Shown piece by piece: positions 29,001 through 37,814 of a DNA stretch of 64,000 nucleotides. Both the position numbers and the translations under genes were made by a program. A model generated the notes under the pieces. That model was not told where the DNA came from. It made no database searches and saw nothing but the letters and a program-made list of their open reading frames with translations. Source of the stretch: an uncultured Aquimarina sp. (lineage in GTDB: Bacteria > Bacteroidota > Bacteroidia > Flavobacteriales > Flavobacteriaceae); the NCBI RefSeq assembly GCF_947495315.1, contig NZ_CANLYD010000017.1, positions 62,001 to 126,000 of the forward strand. The letters run 5' to 3'. Position 1 is the first letter of the stretch; the number at the start of each line of letters is the position of its first letter.

Positions 29001-29320
29001 TTTCTCCTTGGTCCTCTGACTGTGCCACCGATATTGTATTTGGAGGTAGAATACACAAGTCTGTTATTCTAAACTTTGTAGAAGAAAGATCTTATGTAGA
29101 TTATGTAACGTGTTTTAAAATGTTTCACATCATAAAAGACGATTCCAATGTATCCATTACGGAAGTAGATGAGGCCTTAGCACAAACCTCTGTATCCATT
29201 ATTGGTTCAGCAAGAACACATACCATAGAAGAAATTGCTGCCAGTGAAGCTGATCAGTGTAAGTGCGATGATAATATCATATTAAGTACAGAAGAGTTGA
29301 CTGCAATTGATAATTGCTAA
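26084..29320 (+). CDS. baseplate J-like wedge protein (Afp11/Pvc11-like)
   Basis: The protein is 1078 residues. The N-terminal CLHSNPLRRDGTSQQQR motif and the FGFLYMFKIVQEDINTITERHLDFYYKEVLQL region fit large eCIS baseplate J proteins. The C-terminal third has the conserved FYTRVSERLRHKNRAITIWDYEHLILEEFPKVYKVKCVNHT block and a DFKVKFNQGIDAGYYISKLVEEI domain, as in gp6/J wedges. It would form the baseplate ring with the following gene product. The length is near that of other Bacteroidota homologues. Confidence 0.9.
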   Translation: MSENCLHSNPLRRDGTSQQQRTLNTLLPSYVAVDERSMKDVMEFIHAFGEEIRFYDDTNAIDGHWADFFKITDEDWASFSLEAYLEQLKIDQFTKPHLALFFGFLYMFKIVQEDINTITERHLDFYYKEVLQLEEKAAEPDKVSIIFELAKHVESHLLKAGTALKAGKDNTGANVTYKLNEDTVINKAQVAEIKAQFTNLADQWASESRYPTTNHRVYSSPIANSADGLGAEIETEEKDWRVFGRPLFVDNEDNPTGLKIADRKQGEIGFAIASPILFLAEGQRKIDLEVVIDFKGDENNEIDIQNKIQILLSGKEEWIETMFLPGDKAIIKFIDGVWKMMITTHLKVDQPAVLAYNNEVYEENINTKWPVLKLLINSEDPTEESLYKELINVSVDTINLTVEIDGEIDNIPGVQNFIAQNDQSVLDPTKPLQIFGGQPHLGSKFYIGSKEVFQKKLDYISLKFQWVDLPQDAAGFSDYYLHYHYPGVTNSRNNSTFKIKTEVLTKKEWETVSSDAQLFTDASGTDITDNTLLPSSESKSKITNSEINLSKINRYPEIEDFEEFDASLTKGFMRFSLKGTEFGHKDFQNSYSYHAIKIANGFDWTLPNPPYVPTIEGLSIYYKSSVEFNLNNPVSNEVEQFFHLEPFGNYEVVKTKVSKTIFPTIEEEGNLFIGLENLNSPQTLSLLIQVAEGSANPKKEKQEVTWYYLSENNWLPFDQYTLLSDGTNGLLTSGIIKLDIQRTISIGNSRLSPDLYWLKASVAKYSDAVCDIIDIKAQAISASFVDQDNDPKFLENALEAGTISKLLDADASVKKIEQPYASSDGKPPEKEKAFYTRVSERLRHKNRAITIWDYEHLILEEFPKVYKVKCVNHTSFDGTITDYSETAPGHVSVVVIANVQNKNAVDPLRPLASLDQLSEIASFIDKIKPPCVILHVKNPIYEEIKVDFKVKFNQGIDAGYYISKLVEEIRHFLSPWSSDCATDIVFGGRIHKSVILNFVEERSYVDYVTCFKMFHIIKDDSNVSITEVDEALAQTSVSIIGSARTHTIEEIAASEADQCKCDDNIILSTEELTAIDNC

Positions 29321-29332
29321 AAAAATGTTTGA

Positions 29333-32300
29333 ATGAATGAATCACAAACCATATCGAAACAATTACCAGCTTTAAAGAGCATGCAATATGAAACGTTGCG
29401 AGAATTAGGTATTCAACGTATTCAGGAACTTGCAGGCTCATTATGGACAGATTATAATACACATGATCCTGGAATTACCATTTTAGAAGTGCTAAGCTAT
29501 ATGCTAACTGATATCGGATATAGAATCAACTACGATATAAAAGATATTCTTGCACAGAAACTAGGGAGTCCAGATTATTATGATATTAAGAACTTCTATA
29601 CTGCTTGCGAAATATTACCCGTTTGTCCTGTGACTTTTAATGATTTTCGGGAGATTATGATGGATGTAGAAATAGTAGATGATACAGAAGAGGAGACACA
29701 ATATTACGGTGTAAAGAATGCTTGGATAGATAAATCTCCAGATGCCGAACATGCTATCTATGTAAACAAGAAGAAAAGTGAATTGAGTCTTTCTCCATTA
29801 CCAAATTCTTCTGAAGAAAATATGTTTTATGTAAAAACGCTATATGATGTACTATTAGAGTTTGATAAAAATGAGAAGTATGGAGACTTAAATGAAAATA
29901 CTATCGAAGGAGATTTCGTTTTATACGAATTCCCTGCATTAGAAGAGTTACAAGGATTGAAAATTGCTATCAAGATTACATTTCCAAATTGGGATGATGA
30001 TATTGATTGGTCTAATTATGATGAAGTCCGTGATTCTGTGAGTGATGTTACTCTAAAATTTTTGAATGTAGCAGATGGTTATGGTTTTAATTATGACCTG
30101 TCTAATGATAAACAAGTAATTCTTGTAGAAGATACCAATTCAAAACCTGTTCCGGACTTAGCAAATCTGATCACCCAAATAAACAATTTTATGTATGATC
30201 CTATTGAAGGGTTAATTGTAAAATATGTTGAGAAAATTGTGATCATTCATCAAATAGTAGAAGAGGTAAAAACTCAATTGCATAAAAACAGAAATTTATG
30301 TGACGATTTTTTCCGTTTTAGTGCATTAAAAGTTGAAGATATCATTCTATGTACTGATATAGAACTTGATAATCAAGCGGATGTAGAAGAGACTGAAGCT
30401 GCAATTTTTTATGCAATTTCCAATTTTCTTTCTCCAACAGTATATTTCTATACGTTAGATGAAATGCTGAATAAGTGCGCTATCGAAAATAAATATACAA
30501 TTGAGGCGATCAGCCTGGGAGAAAAAATAATAACCATTAATACGAAGCTAAAAGAAGATGTAGGTAGTGAAGACACTGTTTCTATTTCGGGTGATGAAAC
30601 TATTTCTGGAGAATATACAGTTAATTGTATAAAAGAAAATGATCTTAATCCTGCTTTTACGGATATTCATATAGATGAAGAAATCATCTCAGATACTTTC
30701 TCTGAAGATACTATCTTATTTGTGGGAAGAATTGATGAAAACCTCTGTAAAACAGTTGATGAGGTTTTTGAAGGCCCAAAATTAAAACATGGGTTTATTG
30801 ATGAGAAAGAGCTCGAAGCTGCTCAACTAACTAAAGTTATTCATGTTTCTGATTTGATCAGAATTATCATGGATATCGAAGGAGTAAAAGCTGTGCGTAA
30901 TATACAAATTGCTAATAGACCACAAGATAATGACGATGGTATAGATGAGAAAAGTGTAAAATGGTGTTTAGAACTAGCCTGGAAGTATAAGTATGTTCCC
31001 AGACTGAATCTAAGTGATTCAAAGATTACTTACTATAAAGATCAATTGCCATTTTTAGCTGATGATGATGAGGTTAATATATTAATTGAAGCACTTGAAG
31101 CTACCGATAGACCACAAAAAATTCGGTATCCTAAAATGGATATTGATCCACCATTAGGAGCGTTTAAAGATATCGAAAACTATGTCTCATTGCAAGAAGA
31201 GTTTCCGGATATCTATGGCGTAGGTTCTTCAGGTATTCCAGATTTATCTTCTTTAGAAGGATTGAAAAAAGCTGAGCGAGAAGGAAAAGTAAAACAGCTA
31301 AAAGGCTTTCTTACGTTTTTTGATCAATTGATCGTCAATGAATTGGCTCAATTAAATAAGGTAAAAGATCTTTTCTCTATGAATGGAGAGAAAAATGAAT
31401 TTGGAGAATATAAAATTGATCGTACATACTTTTCAAAAGTATTGTATGATGTAATTCCTAACGGTTCAGAGTTATATGTTGATCAGGCTGGACATTTAGT
31501 AAGTCTAAAAAAAATAGTAGAGGATGAAAACCTCTATATCCAAAGAAGAAATAAGTTTTTAGATCATTTGTTAGGTAGATTTGCAGAAACTTTTACTGAT
31601 TATGCCATACTTGCTCACAAGATTGATAAAGAAAAAGCAGGACTAGATCTTATTGAAGATAAACTACAGTTTTTAGATCGCTATCCAGCTATAAGTGCGG
31701 AAAGAGGAAAAGGATTTAATTATTTGCAAGATTGCTATCAGTGGCATATCCATAACGTTTCAGGAGTAGAACAACGTGTTTCTTTTTTAACGGGAATCGA
31801 AGAAAGAGAGGTTTCGGCTCTTAATTTTAGTAATAACTTTTTAATTGATCCTGCAATAGCTGGTTTTACAATCTTGGATGACTTAAGTGTTCCTTTACTA
31901 GTACAAAAGGACAATTTAGAAAGTGATATTGAGGTAAAAGAATTACTGGAGCGTATTATAATGACTGGTTTATGTAGAAGTAATTATGAAATAGCTTTAG
32001 AAGAAGCAGGTAATTTTTCTTTTCGATTAATTTGTGAAGACCAAATATTAGGAATTAGTTCAAAAGTCGATTATAACTCAGACCTGCCGGGAGGAGATAC
32101 GGATACTGCAATTTTTGAACTCATTAAAGTTTTAAAAAGAGAGTATTTTGATAACCATGAATCGAATAGAAGGAATTTGTCGTGTCCGTTTAATAATTAC
32201 TTTACCTATGAGCTAACAGCTGATATTATGCCTGTTCCTCCTGATTTACCAACATATACTTTTAAGTATGTGATGTATTCGAAAGCGTTTCAGTTTACAG

Positions 32301-34051
32301 ATGAGTTCAAAATCCTGGAAGGTGAAATTACCGAAGAAATTGTATTGGAAGAAACCGAAACATTACCATTAACAGAAGAACAAGTACTTAAAAAAGGAGA
32401 AGCTAAAATCCAGAAATTGTTTTGGGATATTATATATAACGCTATAGACAGACGTCAGTATATATTGGATGTAAACCTGACTCCATATCGTTTTCAATTA
32501 TGCAGTTCAAAAGGACAAGTAATAGGAAGTAGTGTGGCTGAAAACTTCAATGTAATATTGGCAGATCAAATCAAAACCAGTAGTGCTAATACACTTCAGA
32601 TAATTGAATCTTCTGCTAATGATGGAAATTATACCATTAGTACTGCAGAAGCTAAAGGTCCCAATATCGAAATCGAATTAACTAGTAATATACCTTCTCC
32701 TATATTCGATGGGAAAGCTATTTGGGAAGAAGCTTTTAGTATTCAGGAAATAAATATAGAAGAGAGATGGGTAAAAGCCACTTCGGATATTAGTACTAAT
32801 TTTTTAGTGAATGATGTATTCGAAATAAGAAATTCTACAAGTAATGATGGTTTATATACTATAAGGAGTATTGATAATGATGGAGGGAAAACAATATTAA
32901 AATTTTGGGAACCTATTCCAACAGATGAAATAGATGGAGAAATTGTAGATCAACACGTTTTCGATATGGTAGCTATTAATCTTACTGTATTAACTGTAAA
33001 AGCAGGAGAAGATGAAAAAGCCATTCAGCAATTAATTGATTTTGTACAAGATAAGTTCATTAAAAAAGAAGGTATGCATTTAATAGAACATACCTTACTT
33101 AGACCAAGGATTAATGAAGAGCTGTTTGTTGATTTAGAATCAAAACATTTGGTGTCTTTAGGAGGAAGTTCTGCTCAGTTAGTTTTTCCTAAACGAACCG
33201 AGATTCAAAGTGCTAATGCTACTAACAATACCATATTGGTTTCTGACAATATAAAAGCAGAAATCAGTGGGAATATTATCTATATCGAAGAAGGACCTTA
33301 TAACGGCCAAGAGTTTACAATTAAAAAGATAACAACACAAGCAGGAAAATCGAGAATTCACTTAAATGAAGATTTGAAGTTCAATTTACCGAATCCTCCA
33401 TTCGATAATGGATCCGTAAGGTATAAAAGCCAAACAGACGTTGTGAAAATCAAACCTGTTACAAATACAATAACAGTTAGTGATACACAAGTATTAGTAA
33501 TCAAAGAAGGAGATGAAGTGATAGTTAAAAATCCGGAAAACAAAGAAAACGACGGGATTTTTATTGTTAAGACGATTAAGGAAATTGATCTTAATCAGGA
33601 TATAAGATTGATGTCTAAGTTACAATGGGTACAGGATGAATTATTACCTGTTTATTTAGATCAAGATTGCAAATCATGCCAGTTAAGTGATGTCTATTCT
33701 TGTATTGCTACAGTTATTTTACCTTACTGGGCTGATCGTTTTATAAATCTAGATTTTAGAAAATTTATAGAGAAGACAATCAGACTCGAAGCTCCAGCTC
33801 ATGTGATGCTTAATATATGTTGGATCAATTGCGAACAAATGGAAACTTTTGAACAAAAATATAAAGCATGGCTTTTTGAAATCAACAAACCCATATGGAA
33901 CAAACCTAATTTATCTATAGCATTAAGTGAATTTATACAAGCGTTAACAGCTAGTAGAAATGTATACCCAACCGGTACTTTACACAGTTGTGATGAAGAT
34001 GAATCGCTAGAAAGTGCCATTATATTAAATAATTCCGTCTTAGGAACCTAA
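29333..34051 (+). CDS. very large Afp12/Pvc12-like baseplate protein with internal beta-domain repeats
   Basis: The protein is 1572 residues. The N-terminal region (ETLRELGIQRIQELAGSLWTDYNTHDPGITILEVLSYMLTDIGYRINYDI) and KGFLTFFDQLIVNELAQL with RFAETFTDYA in the middle are typical of Afp12-type wedge proteins. Compared with what I know of that family it looks enlarged. Five small beta units share a pattern NDGxYTIxxI...IxL; they lie near residues 420-440, 1095-1115, 1170-1190, 1320-1340 and 1405-1425. They may be surface decorations on the baseplate (inference). The C-terminus with CIATVILPYWADRFINLDFRKFIEKTI and a Cys-rich PAHVMLNICWI is conserved eCIS sequence. Confidence 0.88.
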   Translation: MNESQTISKQLPALKSMQYETLRELGIQRIQELAGSLWTDYNTHDPGITILEVLSYMLTDIGYRINYDIKDILAQKLGSPDYYDIKNFYTACEILPVCPVTFNDFREIMMDVEIVDDTEEETQYYGVKNAWIDKSPDAEHAIYVNKKKSELSLSPLPNSSEENMFYVKTLYDVLLEFDKNEKYGDLNENTIEGDFVLYEFPALEELQGLKIAIKITFPNWDDDIDWSNYDEVRDSVSDVTLKFLNVADGYGFNYDLSNDKQVILVEDTNSKPVPDLANLITQINNFMYDPIEGLIVKYVEKIVIIHQIVEEVKTQLHKNRNLCDDFFRFSALKVEDIILCTDIELDNQADVEETEAAIFYAISNFLSPTVYFYTLDEMLNKCAIENKYTIEAISLGEKIITINTKLKEDVGSEDTVSISGDETISGEYTVNCIKENDLNPAFTDIHIDEEIISDTFSEDTILFVGRIDENLCKTVDEVFEGPKLKHGFIDEKELEAAQLTKVIHVSDLIRIIMDIEGVKAVRNIQIANRPQDNDDGIDEKSVKWCLELAWKYKYVPRLNLSDSKITYYKDQLPFLADDDEVNILIEALEATDRPQKIRYPKMDIDPPLGAFKDIENYVSLQEEFPDIYGVGSSGIPDLSSLEGLKKAEREGKVKQLKGFLTFFDQLIVNELAQLNKVKDLFSMNGEKNEFGEYKIDRTYFSKVLYDVIPNGSELYVDQAGHLVSLKKIVEDENLYIQRRNKFLDHLLGRFAETFTDYAILAHKIDKEKAGLDLIEDKLQFLDRYPAISAERGKGFNYLQDCYQWHIHNVSGVEQRVSFLTGIEEREVSALNFSNNFLIDPAIAGFTILDDLSVPLLVQKDNLESDIEVKELLERIIMTGLCRSNYEIALEEAGNFSFRLICEDQILGISSKVDYNSDLPGGDTDTAIFELIKVLKREYFDNHESNRRNLSCPFNNYFTYELTADIMPVPPDLPTYTFKYVMYSKAFQFTDEFKILEGEITEEIVLEETETLPLTEEQVLKKGEAKIQKLFWDIIYNAIDRRQYILDVNLTPYRFQLCSSKGQVIGSSVAENFNVILADQIKTSSANTLQIIESSANDGNYTISTAEAKGPNIEIELTSNIPSPIFDGKAIWEEAFSIQEINIEERWVKATSDISTNFLVNDVFEIRNSTSNDGLYTIRSIDNDGGKTILKFWEPIPTDEIDGEIVDQHVFDMVAINLTVLTVKAGEDEKAIQQLIDFVQDKFIKKEGMHLIEHTLLRPRINEELFVDLESKHLVSLGGSSAQLVFPKRTEIQSANATNNTILVSDNIKAEISGNIIYIEEGPYNGQEFTIKKITTQAGKSRIHLNEDLKFNLPNPPFDNGSVRYKSQTDVVKIKPVTNTITVSDTQVLVIKEGDEVIVKNPENKENDGIFIVKTIKEIDLNQDIRLMSKLQWVQDELLPVYLDQDCKSCQLSDVYSCIATVILPYWADRFINLDFRKFIEKTIRLEAPAHVMLNICWINCEQMETFEQKYKAWLFEINKPIWNKPNLSIALSEFIQALTASRNVYPTGTLHSCDEDESLESAIILNNSVLGT

Positions 34052-34061
34052 AAATAAAATC

Positions 34062-37000
34062 ATGAGTATTCTAATAAACAACTATCCAATTTTCGAAGAC
34101 AACCAGGTACTCACCAGTGGGCAGCTCAATCAATTAAATAAATATCTTGATGAGCAAACAAGACTTACTCGTTCTTGCTTAATAGGTATGGGAATCGCCT
34201 GCGGACTGGAGCTAGAAGTAAGTACAGGAGAAGGTACAGCTATCATTATTAAAGAAGGAATTGGTATTAGTTCCGAAGGTTTTTTAATAAAACTATGTCC
34301 AGAAGCAAGATCGTGTACCACTGTTCAATATCGTCCATATACGTTACCTAATAATATAGTATATACGCCATTTCAGGATGAATTATTTGTGCAGGATATT
34401 GAGCTTCATGAATTGCTTACAGCGAATGCCCAAACGGATGAAGAAGATATAATAACACCTCTTACAGAGGAATTTTTAAACGATAAAGTAGTTCTGTTAT
34501 TTCTGGAATGCCTGGATAAAGACCTAAAATCATGTTTAGGAAAGAGTTGTGACGAATTGGGTGTGGATAGGATATTTACTTTAAGAAAGTTATTGATAAA
34601 TGTTACGGATCTTGAGAAAGTAAACAAGCGTTCAAATGGAGGGAGACAAGATGACTTATTTATTAAAAAATATAACCTCAAAGATATAAGCATACCCAGA
34701 GTTTTTTTTGATAACATAAGTACTTTACATTATTTGCCGCTTGCCAATTCCTACGCAAAAGCTATAGATGAAATTGGCCCGGAATTGGGAAAACTATTAA
34801 ATGAAACCTATGTGGTTTATGAGCCAATTTTAAAAGATATTTATGATGGCAACCCATTTGAATCACCCATAATACAAGATGCTTATAAAATGTTTGGAGA
34901 GTATTTTGATGGAGGTTTTAAACCTGCCTGGAGGGGAATACAATATTTATATGACTTTTTCAAGGATCTCATTTTAGCGTATAAAGAATTTAAAGATTGC
35001 GCATATGATTTGATGCTACAATGTTGTCCGGATATGACAAGGTTTCCTCGTCATTTAATGTTAGGTAAAGCAATTGCAGAGCAAAGAGATAAATGTGAAA
35101 TAGATATATACAGGCATACTTTTACCCAGCCTCCGATTTATAATCATCAAAATTATTTACTAGCCAAAACAATTTCATTACACAAAAGAATAGTATTAAT
35201 GTTAGAGAAATTCTCTTTCGAGAAACTGGCAAATGCAGAAAAATTGGAAATGAAGGTCACACCAAGTTGTGAAAAGAAATCAAAATTGTCATTAAGAAGC
35301 ATACCATTTTATTATAATTCTAAAAGCAAAAGTAAGTTTGAGAAATTAGAAAACCTTGAGTTAGAATGGAGTTATGAAAGGAACTATAAACAGTGTCAGA
35401 TAGAAGACAAAGAGAACAATGCTCTCAATATTTCTTATGATAACAACAATAGTAAGGAGTTTCGTATTACTCCATTGACCACACCTTTAGATTTTGATAT
35501 AGATCAATTTAATTTTTTAAGAATTGAAGGTCTTTTAGGTAAAGATATGGGTGATGCGTACAGTTTTGTTCAAAAAATAAAAAGACTCAAAAACTTGTCT
35601 TACGATGTACGAGTAGTTCATATTGGAGATGTATTAGAAGAAGATCATAAAATTAGACCAAACTGTATTTACAATGATTTACAACCTATTTATGAAATCT
35701 GGAGAAATAAATTTATTTATTGTCTGGTTGGTTTATCTAAACTAACTGATATTTCCAGATTTGCAGCAACCAATGGCGATAATCTTGTAGCAGTTAATGA
35801 TTCTTTCGAAACAAATCAAGCAAGAAGAGCGGCTTTCTCAAATGATGATTTGAATAAAATTAAAAATTTTAGCACAAAAATCAATAGAGATAATTGGTCA
35901 ATGGTAGTCGAAGAAGTATTGCATAAAACCTCTTCTTTGAATAAGCGAGAAAACATAAATAGGGTGTCTGAAAACCTAAACCAGGTTTCGTTAGCAGTTG
36001 GAAGACAAACGATTTCAGGTCTTTTTCAGGAACTAGAAAATTGTATGATTCAATTGCGAGAAAATACACCAGAGGACTTTAAAACATTTGATTTTGAAAA
36101 ATGGCTCGAACTGTATAAATGCCCTTTAAATATATATGTAGAAATACTAAAGTTATTAAGTACAAGATATCAAAGAGGCCAAGTAAATGTTCAATTAAAC
36201 ACATATTTTTTATTGTTTTGTCAGTTACATGGACTTATAAGAAATCTTGCAATTTTTCCATATATAGATATTCGTATTTTATATAATACACTAAAAGTTA
36301 AAATTGATACGTATAATGAGTCAAACGAGTTTTCAAATTTCGTAAAACAAAATCCTGGTACTGTACATAAAGCGGGAACTCCTCCAGGGCAGACATATAT
36401 ATTGCTATATCAAACAGAATTTTCGGATGAGTATAGAAAGTCTATACTTCCCAAAATTGTAGCATATCTAGAAGAGCAGGAAGTTAGTAGTGATGTTATA
36501 AGACAAATTGATCAGATAGATAAAGAAAATTTAGGTAAGGTGTTGGGCGATTTTCAACTACCATATCTGTGTTGTTCTCCTTGCGATCAGATAGATAGTC
36601 AACCTGCGCAATTAGATCCTTTTGCTCCTCCTATTATCGAAACAGTGCCAATAAGACAAGTTGATACTGACCCTACTAATGGTATAGTGTTTTTTGAATA
36701 TGATATTGTAAAAGAAAAATTGTTTCATGAGGTGTATGAAGTAGATCGGTACAAAGCAAATCTTACATCTTCAGCCAAATATGGTGATGCATCCATAGAA
36801 TATACTCCCTCTGATTTAAATGTAAATGTGAACATTCAATATTTAAATTATGTTGTTGATGTAAATAAGGTTGCAGCCGTAGCAAACAATTCTGAAGATG
36901 CTTATCTAATAGACGAATTTACTTATGAAATTATTCACCAACAAACAGGTGAAGTAATTGACTCATCTGTGATCACAATTTTAGTTCCGATAATAGAAAT

Positions 37001-37811
37001 TAGAACGCAAGGAATAAAAGTTGGAGTAACAGGAAGAGTTATTACAAGATCAGATGGTGTTTTAATAGGAATTTCGGAGGCTACAGTGGCATTTGATAAA
37101 TTTCCGGATCTTAAAACATCCTCTGTAGACAGCGGTGACTTTACAATTACTACTTTATCTAATATTCTTCCGAATGGAATACATGATATTACCGTTTTTG
37201 CTAATGGATATTTTCCTAAGACAATTCCGGTAACTATTAATAATAATATTCCATTTGTTACTGTAGAGCTAGTTCCTATTATAATCTTTACACCAATTTT
37301 TACAGATTTTATTAATGTTATTGAGGCAGATGTTAATGCTGATAGTACTATTGCCTTAGTAAATGATTTTAGAACAACTGATCTTGCTAATAGAGAAAAG
37401 ATAAAAGAACTAATAGAGAAAGAAGGAGATCGTCGATCTTCTTTAATTAAAGTAGAGGAAGCACTTTCTATGTTCTCTAAAGATAGTAGTCTCACTGTTA
37501 ATGAAATGAATACAGTTTTCTCTAAGACCAGAGATAATTTATTGGCAGAAATAAAGGTAGCAACCGGGGCATCTAAAAAAAATAAAACAGAAGGTCTTAA
37601 AACAATGACTACCGCCTATTTAGATCGATTGATTCTTACAGAACCTAAAGGGTTAAGTACCATAAGTAAAAAGACGTTAAGTGAAACAGCTAAGTTGATT
37701 AAATCCAATAATGTAGGGATGAAAGGTGAAATGAAAAAATGGTTTACAACTAAGGATAAATTAATGGGTAATAAGATTACCAATACTATTAGAAACAATT
37801 TTAAAATATAA
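34062..37811 (+). CDS. large eCIS structural protein of unknown role, near the fibre-gene position
   Basis: The protein is 1249 residues. The N-terminal 100 residues (FEDNQVLTSGQLNQLNKYLDEQTRLTRSCLIGMGIACGLELEV) look like a baseplate or tail attachment module. The middle is long and helical, with several Cys pairs (CAYDLMLQCCPD; LPYLCCSPCDQ). Residues about 985-1075 form a carboxypeptidase-regulatory/transthyretin-like beta domain (VGVTGRVITRSDGVLIGISEATVAF). A Lys-rich helical tail ends the protein. It sits between the Afp12-like and tape-measure genes, where Afp13 fibres are encoded, yet no fibre shaft or knob repeat is seen. Its role in target binding is unproven. Confidence 0.75.
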   Translation: MSILINNYPIFEDNQVLTSGQLNQLNKYLDEQTRLTRSCLIGMGIACGLELEVSTGEGTAIIIKEGIGISSEGFLIKLCPEARSCTTVQYRPYTLPNNIVYTPFQDELFVQDIELHELLTANAQTDEEDIITPLTEEFLNDKVVLLFLECLDKDLKSCLGKSCDELGVDRIFTLRKLLINVTDLEKVNKRSNGGRQDDLFIKKYNLKDISIPRVFFDNISTLHYLPLANSYAKAIDEIGPELGKLLNETYVVYEPILKDIYDGNPFESPIIQDAYKMFGEYFDGGFKPAWRGIQYLYDFFKDLILAYKEFKDCAYDLMLQCCPDMTRFPRHLMLGKAIAEQRDKCEIDIYRHTFTQPPIYNHQNYLLAKTISLHKRIVLMLEKFSFEKLANAEKLEMKVTPSCEKKSKLSLRSIPFYYNSKSKSKFEKLENLELEWSYERNYKQCQIEDKENNALNISYDNNNSKEFRITPLTTPLDFDIDQFNFLRIEGLLGKDMGDAYSFVQKIKRLKNLSYDVRVVHIGDVLEEDHKIRPNCIYNDLQPIYEIWRNKFIYCLVGLSKLTDISRFAATNGDNLVAVNDSFETNQARRAAFSNDDLNKIKNFSTKINRDNWSMVVEEVLHKTSSLNKRENINRVSENLNQVSLAVGRQTISGLFQELENCMIQLRENTPEDFKTFDFEKWLELYKCPLNIYVEILKLLSTRYQRGQVNVQLNTYFLLFCQLHGLIRNLAIFPYIDIRILYNTLKVKIDTYNESNEFSNFVKQNPGTVHKAGTPPGQTYILLYQTEFSDEYRKSILPKIVAYLEEQEVSSDVIRQIDQIDKENLGKVLGDFQLPYLCCSPCDQIDSQPAQLDPFAPPIIETVPIRQVDTDPTNGIVFFEYDIVKEKLFHEVYEVDRYKANLTSSAKYGDASIEYTPSDLNVNVNIQYLNYVVDVNKVAAVANNSEDAYLIDEFTYEIIHQQTGEVIDSSVITILVPIIEIRTQGIKVGVTGRVITRSDGVLIGISEATVAFDKFPDLKTSSVDSGDFTITTLSNILPNGIHDITVFANGYFPKTIPVTINNNIPFVTVELVPIIIFTPIFTDFINVIEADVNADSTIALVNDFRTTDLANREKIKELIEKEGDRRSSLIKVEEALSMFSKDSSLTVNEMNTVFSKTRDNLLAEIKVATGASKKNKTEGLKTMTTAYLDRLILTEPKGLSTISKKTLSETAKLIKSNNVGMKGEMKKWFTTKDKLMGNKITNTIRNNFKI

Positions 37812-37814
37812 TAA

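Noticed and set aside
36935..37495. 186-aa minus-strand frame inside the 1249-aa eCIS protein
   Set aside because: Antisense to a transthyretin-like domain with good coding character; low-complexity Ser/Ile-rich translation without a family.
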